A stretch of 38,394 bases of DNA from Mesotaenium endlicherianum. Lineage: Eukaryota; Streptophyta; Zygnematophyceae; Zygnematales; Mesotaeniaceae. Positions 32,601 to 38,394 of this stretch are shown one piece after another (position 1 is the stretch's first letter; each line of letters starts with the position of its first letter). The position numbers and the translations under genes are program-made. Under the pieces are notes generated by a model. The model had not been told where the DNA came from. It saw only the letters and a list, made by a program, of their open reading frames with translations, and made no database searches. The stretch is taken from positions 29,106-67,499 of the forward strand of contig WELA01012267.1 in assembly GCA_009602735.1 (NCBI GenBank), given 5' to 3'.

Positions 32601-35600
32601 AGCAGGAGCCGCTCAACAAGCGCCATGTGGCAGTCGGCAGGAGGTCGCGGCGACGGTGGCAGCTGCCAGGTGGCGGCGCCCAGGGGCTCCCGACGCGTGC
32701 TGAGGTGGCGAGGGCTCTGGTCCTGCCAGGATCGGCCATGCTGGCTGTGCGCGGACCCCGTTGGCACGTCCACTTGTGTGCTGCCACCAGCTGGACCACC
32801 AGTTGGACGATGAGGATAGCTGCCAGCTGGCGAGAAGGGCACGTCCAGGCTGAGGGAGGACAGGCTGGCAAAGCTCTGGACACTGTCCTCATCGTCGCTC
32901 TCGTCGTCCACGTCAGCACCATCTGCTGCCTGCGAGGACCACGCAGGACAGCCGCCGCCGTTCCTCCTCGGCGTGCCACCTGGCGACTCTGAGGAGCCCC
33001 CCTGTGCCTCAGGATCCTGAGGCCGCCAGCTGTGCTCTCTCCTCGAGCCGTGAAGCTCGCAGTCTTCGTGCGCCAGGCGGGCGTACCGGCACCCAGAGAT
33101 GCCCCCCAGATCTGACACGTGGAAAAAGCTGAAGCTGCCAGCTTGCAGGCGAAAGGCCTCCCAGCCTTGCCCCCAGTCCGGCCTGAACACCACAGACGAC
33201 CCTGCCGAGGGCGGCCGCCGCAGCGCCGCCACCTGGCGGGGTTTTGCCACCTGGTGGTCCTCCGTGAGCCGAAGGTTCACGTTGAGGGTACCCAAATATA
33301 AGAGGAGGGCGGCCTGCCCCTGCCCCCCCCCCGCCGCCCCCTCCCTGTGTCCCCCCACTGCACCTCTGCTGGCGCTTCTGCCCGACGTGGCTGCCCCCCC
33401 CTTATCTGGTCCTCCTCCTCCTCCTCCTCCTCTGCTTTTGGCTCCAGCCCCAGCTTCAGCTCCGGATCCAGCCCCTCCCCTTCTCCCACCAGCGCCAGTC
33501 GCCGCTGCAGCAGCAGCTGCGGCGGCAGTGGCGGGGGTGGTGGTGGCACGCCCAGCAGCCCGGGAGACGACTCCTGCGTTCGCCCTGGTGCGTCCATCTG
33601 TACAGCCGCCCGTGCCGGGCTCTGCCGCCGCGCCGGCGCCACCTGCCGGCTCGTTGCCGCCGCCACCACTGCTGCTGCTGGCAGCCCCGCCAGGCGACGC
33701 AGCGCCCAAGACGTCCGTGAGCTGGCGCGCGGCGGCGCCCGCCAGCCCCACCAGGAGCGCCACCTGTCCCGGGGCCAGGTCCGCCTCCGCCTCCGCCAGG
33801 CTGGCGTAGATGAACGTCCGAGATTGCGCCACCACGCGCTGCTGGAACTGCAAGATGGCCCCCTGCTCCGCGGAGGCCTCGATAAAAGCGGCCGCCGAGA
33901 ATTCGCCGCCCCCGCCGCCCACGCCGCTGCCGCCGTCGCCTCTCCTGCACTGCGCGGTCGCCACGTCCCATCCGGCCTGCGCCAGCGAGGCGCCCGCCAT
34001 GGCCCCTCCCCGCCACGTCACCTCCACCGCCGCCCCCGGCCTTCTTGGGAGGCTCTCAAGGGTTCGACTCAGGCGGCCGCCCCCGCGCTGACAGGTGTCG
34101 TCCCATCCCCTCCACCAGTCAGGGGTGGCGCTGCTGGCACTGGCACCACCACCGGCACCATTTCCCTGTGCTGCCAGGTGGCAGTCTCTGGGGTGGACCC
34201 TGAGAAGGGTGGAGCACACGAGACGGCTGCCATGTCTCCCCGTCCCGTCGGCAGCTCGCCAGCTGTCGCCGCCTCTGGGCACCAGGGTGGACCTCTCCAC
34301 CTCCCTGGCTCGCTGCCGTGCACGCCCCGGGTCGGCGTCGACAAGAGCCCCGTCAAATCCCCCCCGCCTTTGTTCGCCGCCGCGCGGCCCTGGGGAGTGC
34401 AGCTCCCGGGCTGCAATAGCAACGAGATGCACGGATGCGCACCCCACATTGGCTGCAAACAGCCCCTCCTCCTGCGCTGCTGCCGTGTCTCCCGTCCGCT
34501 CGCGCGTGCGCGCGCACACCCTCTCACCTTCTGGCAGCCCCACGAAGGAGGGGGGGGTTTCCAATTTTGGCTCCCGCCGAATATCCACCACCGCGAGCGG
34601 CATCAGCGGGGGCACCGACAGCTGTCGCCGGCTGACCTCGTCGCGGTCCTCCGTGCAGCCGACGAGGTCGAGCACCAGGAAGCTCCCAGTGCCCGCCACC
34701 TGGCACCCGCCCGCGCCAGCCACAGTTGTGCAGGCGCCGCCGCCGCAGCACCGGCAGCTGCCAGCTGTGCAGGGAGGGAAGTGCACCGCCGCCCGCACGC
34801 AAGGCACGTGCAGCGAGCACCTCAGCCTGCCACCTGGCACCGCCGCAGCGGGCCTGCCGGCGTCCCGCCCCAGGCCCTGTCCCAGCCCACCTGCCCCATG
34901 CAACCCCGCCCCAAAATAGCCCTGCTGCTGCTGCTTCTGCTGCTGCTCCTGCTGGTGCCTGTGCCGACTCTGCAGATCATGGACAATGGAGTCCAGCCTT
35001 GCCTGCTCCGAAGCGGGCGTCAAACCGCCCCCACCCCCGCCCCCACCCCTGCCACCTTGCTCAAGAGCTCCCGCCGCGCGCGCCGGCACACCGCCAGCAG
35101 TGGGGTGAGAAGAGGCCCCGGACCTCTCCCGATGCTCCCCTCCTCTTGGATCGATGGTGGGGCCACGATTGGGAGCATCCGCAGGCGCCAGCAAGGCGCT
35201 CAATCGCAGCAGCCTCTCAGCAAGCGCCGCGTCGAGCCAGACTGCCAGGGGGCGCGCATGCACCCCCACGTCGACGTCCGACAGCGCAGTCACCGCCGAC
35301 TCCTGCGCGGACAGGTGTCGCCCCTCGCCCTCCCCGGACGAGGCGAGCCTGCTCACCACCTTGACTCTGACGGCACATGCCTCGTCAGCGCACTCCATGT
35401 GGCCGGCCCCGGCGCCACCGCCCCCCTGGGCAGCGTGGTGATGCTCGAAAGAAGAATGGGAAAGAAAATGTGCTCCCCCGCCCGCTCTGGCAGTGTGACT
35501 GCTGCCGAGGCCGCCCAGGCCGCCCAGCGGTAGGAACGTGACGACCGGGCGGCGCTGGAGTCCCTCGGGGAGGGGGGAGCACGCGTGACCCCCTTCCCGT

Positions 35601-38231
35601 GCAGTTCTTAGCCCCTCCCCTTGAACGCTGCGAGCGGCAGCAGTGCAGACAGAGCCCGCCCGCGTCTGCTCGCGGGCGGACGGCGGCCACGTGCCAAGTG
35701 TGAACACGTGGGGTCCTCCCCCCCCGCCGCCCGGTCCCCGCCCAGTCTCCACCGCCCGCCCGGCCTCTGCCGCCACTGGGTGCCCTGCGGCTGTGTCCGT
35801 TGGCAGCGGCAGGAGGGGGGGCAGAGCAGCCTCCACCTGGCAGTACAGCTCAGCCAGGCACGGCCAATCGGCTGTGATCCTCCCAGCCCTGCTGCTGGCG
35901 GTGCCAGGTGGCTCGTTCTCTGGGGGAGAAGGCGCGGGACAAGGAGCGTGCGAGGGGAGGAGCTCGTAGAGGTCCAGCGCCACCACCTGGCACGTGGCCT
36001 CCAGCTGGCAGGCAGACGCCTGCCAGGATAAGCAACAGGTGGACAGACGGTGAGAACGATGAGCCACGAGCACACCGTCCAGAAAGCAGAACTTCACAGC
36101 CACGCACCATGGAAAGATGCAACGTGTGGCATGCGCGCGTGTGTGTTTGTGTGCGTGCGTGTGTGTGCGTGTGTGTGTGTGTGTGTGTGCGTGTGTGTGT
36201 GTGTGAACGCAGTTGGATCAACATGAGGGGGGAGACAGATCTCCAGGTCGCATGAATTGCCAGATAAGTAGGTAACATAAACTACAAATCCAAGACACTA
36301 CATGGAAGAGAAGCACGCCAAGACACCCCCATCTCCCAATTGAAGACGGAGTCACACGAGGGGATGCAGATGATGGACGCGATCAGCGAGCCGACACTGG
36401 TGTACCAACGTGATATATACATCACATGTTCACATGTAGATGCATATGTGTACATAGACACACAAGAATTTTCATACGTGTACATACACATACATGCACG
36501 TGTACACATACATATTTGAATACATATACACGTACATATGCATACACGTGTATGTGTGCATATACTTATGCACCTTCCCATATGTTCAAGGATTGCGCAC
36601 ATGGGCGAGCACGACCCACATGTGCGAGCAGTCACCACATGTGCGAGCAAGCGAGCGCAGCGGGGGAGGCGGGCAACGTACGGCCACAGTCAAGGAGATC
36701 CCAGAGAGGTCCAGCTGGAGGCAGGGGATTGGCTGCTGGGGTGGGGGTGTAGGGGCGACAAGTGGCGCAGTCACCCCCCCGGCTCCTTCCCCACCCGCTT
36801 GCAACCCTTCCCCACCCTCTCTGCCGCCCAGGTGCACAAACGCGCGACTGCCAGGAGAGCCCAATGAGCCCTCCGAGAGATCATCCTCCTCTGAGCCGCC
36901 GCCAGGTGTCGCCACGGGAGGCTCCCCCGTGCTGTTGGACGCCGCTGTGGCGAGCTCTCCCGCGACGCCACGCGGGTGCGCAGAAATCGTGAAGGCATAC
37001 TCCTCCTCCTCCTCGTCCTCGTAGAGCACGGCAAAGGAAAGGCTCGCCACGTGTGCCTTGACGTGATACTCTGGTGACTGTGCAGCCACTGCGGCACGAC
37101 AAGCCGACGCACACGCCCACGCCCCCACGCGCACGCCCACGCGCACGCCCACACGCACGCCCCACAGCAACAGCCACAGCCAAATGCAGCCACAGCCACA
37201 ACAGACCACAGCCACAGCCACATGTCAGTCCCTGTCGTCATCGACGCCTATCACTCACGCCCACGCCCACGCCCACGCCCACGTCCACACCGACCCACAC
37301 CCACACCCACACCCACACCCAGCCGCGCGCCAGTCTCCTGCCGTCGTCCGTGCCCGTGCCCATGCCCATGCCCGTTCCTCTTCACAGTCACTGTCAATGT
37401 CACTGTCACATTCACATTCACACTCACATTCACATCCACATCCACATTCACACTCACATTCACGTCCACATTCACATTCACGTCCACACTTGCGTCCCAT
37501 GCACAACATTTACACCCGTCGGCAGCTGGGCCATCACACTGTGGATGCGCGCACCCCATGCGTGCCCTTCTGACCGGAGGCGCAGGGGGGGGGAGTGTGT
37601 GTGTGTCGAGCACACAGCACGCATAGACTTCCGTTTTGAAGATGTGCGCATACTCCTCAGCTGCTGCCACGCACAGTGCGAGTTCACAGCAAGCCCGCAC
37701 AATCAGCCCTTTGGCGCAGCAGCCGCGCGTTCAGGGTTGGGATTGCACGCGTGCGTTGCGAACAGGTGCGCCAAGATGCCCGCCCGCCCCCCCGCACGCG
37801 CACACGAGTGCATGCTTGATAGTATGTGCATGCACGCGCGCGCGCGTGTGGGCGTATGCGCGTGGGTGGGGATGTGTGCGTGTGTGCGTCGGCACCTGGG
37901 TGCGTGCGTTTGTGCGTGCGTGCGTGTATGCGTGTGTATGTGTGTGTGCGTGTGCGCGCGCGCGCGTGGGAGATTGTTGAAATGGAAAGAATAGCCGTAA
38001 GGAGCGCTGCAACAGACCCGCCCGCACGCTCCCACGAAAAAGCAAGGGGGGCACGGAGGGGGGGAGCGCTGACCTGGCACGGGGGCCGCTGAGTCAGCAG
38101 CCAGACTGGACGTGGCCGTGAGCGCGCTGAATGCGCTGCACGCGTAGCTCCATAGGTTGCTGCCGCCGGCGCCGCCACCTGTTGCATGCGCGTGCCAGGT
38201 GTCGTCCAGGCAGTCGAAAAACTCCTCCACG
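23555..38231 (-). CDS. ATG2: ATG2 autophagy lipid-transfer protein, 5' partial, multi-exon
   Basis: ATG2 is a rod-shaped protein that moves phospholipids from ER to the growing autophagosome membrane, working with ATG9 and ATG18/WIPI. Conserved plant-type blocks appear in order on the minus strand: SVEEFFDCLDD (38.2 kb), HVKAHVASLSFAVLYED (37.0), WEAFRLQAGSFSFFHVSDLGG (33.1), GGRLDWMLPLLAF (32.4), VDLYDVALSYEP (32.0), TCRDTTAALGRLAAQLQQLF (30.7), APWRKVLGYHKEVPRES (27.5), VCVDYTPHRVNVAAIG (25.9), KFVQGVGPISPL (25.1) and ANPVKAYRRGAGAGEALA (23.9). Nine exons total about 9.4 kb. Land-plant ATG2 is roughly 1,900 residues; here over 3,100 are predicted without the N-terminus, owing to low-complexity inserts. 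The N-terminal chorein region lies right of the window. Most joins keep phase; those near 25.1-25.5 kb and the last exon are unsure. Confidence 0.88.
23652..23853 (-). other. ATG2 last intron (putative) with GT tract
   Basis: Contains TGTGCATGTGCATGTGGGTG-type alternation on the plus strand (about 23660-23800). Confidence 0.4.
23854..24310 (-). CDS. ATG2: ATG2 exon I (conserved C-terminal domain)
   Basis: Acceptor CCTCTGCAG at 24311. Encodes AVKFLHTVSVEALGVGAGLAGG, a Ser-rich insert, then KANQPADAYEGLQQACDG, VANPVKAYRRGAGAGEALA and AVRAAPAAAIVPASAAVGAL, matching the plant ATG2 C-terminus (QPxDAxEGIQQAYE...TPLKxYQRG...AVRAVPAAAIAPASA). Reading on would give RNG and a stop at 23850-23852, but GG|GTGAGC is a strong donor and the family normally continues after RN. 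Confidence 0.88.
24311..24985 (-). other. ATG2 intron H/I with poly-G blocks and CA/GT tract
   Basis: Poly-G runs at 24919-24929 (ending in one N) and about 24955-24977, and an alternating GT/GC tract at about 24745-24880. No conserved coding block seen. Confidence 0.65.
24986..25118 (-). CDS. ATG2: ATG2 exon H
   Basis: Encodes VLKFVQGVGPISPLYAIAAS, then VQLVRLPAQHYYRDGRLLRGL and RK, matching the C-terminal ATG2 block LxGLxPIRSLxAVGAG...LVSLPVxxYxKDRRLLKGM. Donor CAAAG|GTGCC leaves one base that fits exon I. The start may lie further right, since SRSLDRQ upstream also resembles the family, so the acceptor CGGCAG is provisional. Confidence 0.78.
25412..25471 (-). CDS. ATG2: ATG2 exon G (uncertain boundaries)
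   Basis: The sense strand encodes GLYQRRVWRNLLMGW, resembling the ATG2 block with GVYGW...CETIMGEW. The donor CTG|GTATGT is good. The 5' part is a poly-G run (8 G, A, 11 G), and neither the acceptor CTTACAG (25472) nor CAG at 25444 gives clean phase with both neighbours. A homopolymer length error or a missed short exon is likely. Confidence 0.5.
25472..25880 (-). other. ATG2 intron F/G with GT/CA arrays
   Basis: It holds alternating GT/GC tracts at about 25675-25830 and 25567-25612, and a single N at 25564. The sense-strand pyrimidine tract before the acceptor is well formed (about 25480-25560). The right-hand boundary of exon G is unsettled. Confidence 0.5.
25881..25994 (-). CDS. ATG2: ATG2 exon F
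   Basis: 114 bases, 38 codons, phase 0 at both ends. Acceptor GCGCAG, donor TGGAAG|GTGACC. Encodes RFEMRACTVCVDYTPHRVN and GEGNFGELVNLVSWK, the most conserved stretch of ATG2 (VDYTPxRVD...ELVNLVPWK in plants). Joined to exon E it reads LPFFQ-RFEMR. Confidence 0.9.
25995..26522 (-). other. ATG2 intron E/F
   Basis: About 530 bases, GT-AG. No repeat array and no conserved coding block was seen. Confidence 0.7.
26523..26751 (-). CDS. ATG2: ATG2 exon E
   Basis: Acceptor GTCTGCAG at 26752, donor TTCCAG|GTGGCG at 26523/26522. Encodes LRVTVLPVRVHLHQRHVEFL, an Ala/Ser-rich insert and EEALLPFFQ. This matches the ATG2 block L-P-x-L-x-LHQ-x-x-x-x-FL...EEAxLPxFQ. 229 bases, in phase with exons D and F. 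Confidence 0.87.
26752..27373 (-). other. ATG2 intron D/E containing a 177-bp N gap
   Basis: The gap (27114-27290) is flanked by poly-G on both sides, which suggests the assembler stopped in a homopolymer. No conserved block appears to be missing between exons D and E. Confidence 0.6.
27114..27290. other. Assembly gap (177 N)
   Basis: Run of N with GGGGGGGCGGG on the left and GGGGGGGG on the right. Confidence 0.99.
27374..30828 (-). CDS. ATG2: ATG2 exon D, second giant exon
   Basis: Acceptor CTCCAG|GTTGCC at 30829/30828. It encodes VASLASQAICQVSVKI, CRDTTAALGRLAAQLQQLFMPE, then about 700 low-complexity residues containing DYAPLVDLCSPVRSFEGCAF and GWYGGLPPALVEDHV, then GFGICWSLYGGSDWPE, LMLVLEGVEVHFDAFAPGG and SVHTVSLFDEGACAPWRKVLGY. 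The preferred donor is TTCTG|GTGCGC at 27374/27373, which leaves two bases that pair in phase with exon E. 3455 bases. The left boundary is moderately certain. Confidence 0.82.
30829..31561 (-). other. ATG2 intron C/D with CTG triplet and CA arrays
   Basis: About 730 bases. Next to the donor is a (CTG)n-type tract on the sense strand (about 31330-31550). Further in come a TC run (31220-31245) and CACACGCA arrays (31020-31145). No conserved coding block is seen in it. Confidence 0.7.
31330..31555. repeat. CAG/CTG trinucleotide-rich tract
   Basis: More than 200 bases dominated by CAG, with CAA, CGC and AGG interruptions on the plus strand, starting a few bases inside the intron after exon C. 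Confidence 0.9.
31562..36019 (-). CDS. ATG2: ATG2 exon C, giant central exon
   Basis: A single 4458-base exon (1486 codons, phase 0 at both ends), from an acceptor ATCCTGGCAG to the donor GTGCAG|GTATGC. Conserved islands sit in long Gly/Ser/Ala/Gln-rich filler: LAVWLDAALAERLLRLSALL, GRLRCSLHVPCVRAAVHFP, FLVLDLVGC, RTFIYASLAEAEADL, LLLYLGTLNVNLRL, AFRLQAGSFSFFHVSDLGGI, VKGCTLVAHGGRLDWMLPLL, HVLVDLYDVALSYEPGL and SGVLAAAALRVASNVV. These follow the order of plant ATG2. The right boundary is the less certain one; the frame stays open to 36103. Confidence 0.82.
36020..36681 (-). other. ATG2 intron B/C with GT and TACA repeats
   Basis: About 660 bases, donor GTACGT. It contains a long GT tract (about 36120-36205) and a TACATA/CACACG-type array (about 36410-36560). 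Confidence 0.65.
36120..36210. repeat. GT dinucleotide microsatellite
   Basis: Nearly pure GT with a few GC steps, in ATG2 intron B/C. Confidence 0.9.
36682..37070 (-). CDS. ATG2: ATG2 exon B
   Basis: Acceptor CACCAG at 37071, donor GCC|GTACGT at 36682/36681. It begins EYHVKAHVASLSFAVLYED with an acidic run, carries a Ser/Gly-rich insert and ends CLQLDLSGISLTVA. Joined to exon A the reading is VP-EYHVKA, matching the conserved plant order. 389 bases, starting with the last two bases of a codon and ending in phase 0. Confidence 0.82.
37071..38073 (-). other. ATG2 intron A/B with tandem repeats
   Basis: About 1.0 kb, GT-AG. It holds a GT/GC alternating tract (about 37825-37970), CACGCC/CACACC hexamer arrays (about 37095-37320) and a CATTCA/CACATC array (about 37390-37485). 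A short frame at about 37630-37665 (EEYAHIFKTEVYA) was considered as an exon but is not needed for phase. Confidence 0.7.
37095..37485. repeat. Hexamer arrays (CACGCC, CACACC, CATTCA)
   Basis: Successive short arrays of six-base units, in ATG2 intron A/B. Confidence 0.85.
38074..38231 (-). CDS. ATG2: ATG2 exon A (first in window)
   Basis: Acceptor CTGCAG ends at 38232; donor is CCAG|GTCAGC at 38074/38073. It encodes SVEEFFDCLDD, then a glycine run and NLWSYACSAFSALTATSSLA, which matches the plant ATG2 block with W-x-CSxFSAxTAxSxLA. It ends one base into a codon, which the next exon completes. Confidence 0.8.
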
Positions 38232-38394
38232 CTGCAGCCGGAGCCAACCCGAACTCGCACACACATCACTCACACACCCATGCCAAGCCCCGCCCACTCC
38301 ATCAGAGGGCCGAAGGAACAGAGAGGGAGGGCCCTGCCACAGGGGGGGCCGGGATAGTTTGGAGGGGGGTGAGGGGGGAGTGGGAGGGGGGGTG

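Noticed and set aside
33347..35533. A 728-residue plus-strand frame opposite ATG2 exon C
   Set aside because: It is the mirror of a GC-rich coding exon. The conserved ATG2 blocks are on the minus strand, and the plus frame has only low-complexity sequence.
37095..37485. Regular short repeats resembling a CRISPR array
   Set aside because: Units are six-base tandem repeats without spacers, inside a eukaryotic intron.
37255..37700. Minus-strand frame with EEYAHIFKTEVYA as an extra ATG2 exon
   Set aside because: Exons A and B join in phase without it and reproduce the conserved order; the rest of the frame is repeat-derived Cys/Val/Asn sequence.

Overview
The window looks like nuclear DNA of a green-lineage eukaryote, most likely a streptophyte (charophyte) alga; a Chara-type genome is my best guess, not a proven one. 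Three things point there. The right-hand gene is a plant-type ATG2 split by GT-AG introns. The left half is packed with Ty3/gypsy LTR retrotransposons whose primer binding sites resemble the initiator-tRNA-Met type common in plants. One of these elements carries a cytosine DNA methyltransferase remnant, a combination I recall being described from charophytes and dinoflagellates. N runs and poly-G/poly-C blocks show this is a draft assembly.

Layout of the left half (1-19334, nested and rearranged retrotransposons). TE-A (<1-4966, +) is a gypsy chromovirus with gag, an intact pol ending in a chromodomain, and a 3' LTR. Its LTR abuts TE-B (4967-9109 plus 3' sequence, +), a different gypsy pol. 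TE-B starts inside a C5-DNA-methyltransferase domain, continues with RT, RNase H and integrase, and ends in a PHD finger; two in-frame TAG codons break it. TE-C (9866-16846, -) has both LTRs, a PBS and a chromovirus pol, but no gag upstream of pol, and it has an extra 558-residue ORF downstream of pol. Next come a fragment of TE-B 3' sequence fused to a second TE-A 3' end with its LTR (17248-18577), an inverted TE-A LTR piece (18578-18870) and an inverted TE-C LTR piece (18871-19334).

Middle (19335-23554): AT-richer sequence with no confident gene. It holds a 475-bp terminal-repeat retrotransposon in miniature (TRIM, 19745-20219), a 33-bp tandem duplication, two or three weak ORFs and a promoter-like TATA box.

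Right (about 23555-38394, - strand): GC-rich sequence holding most of an ATG2 gene, the autophagy lipid-transfer protein. Exons run from right to left. The N-terminal chorein region lies beyond the right edge. I could place nine exons; most joins keep phase, and the joins around 25.1-25.5 kb do not. The encoded protein is far longer than land-plant ATG2 because conserved blocks are separated by long Gly/Ala/Ser/Gln-rich inserts. Many introns carry CA/GT, CTG or hexamer tandem repeats, and one contains a 177-bp assembly gap.

The most unusual observations are the methyltransferase-RT-integrase-PHD polyprotein (TE-B), the TRIM, the gag-less TE-C with a 3' extra ORF and triplicated polypurine-like motif, and the very expanded ATG2.
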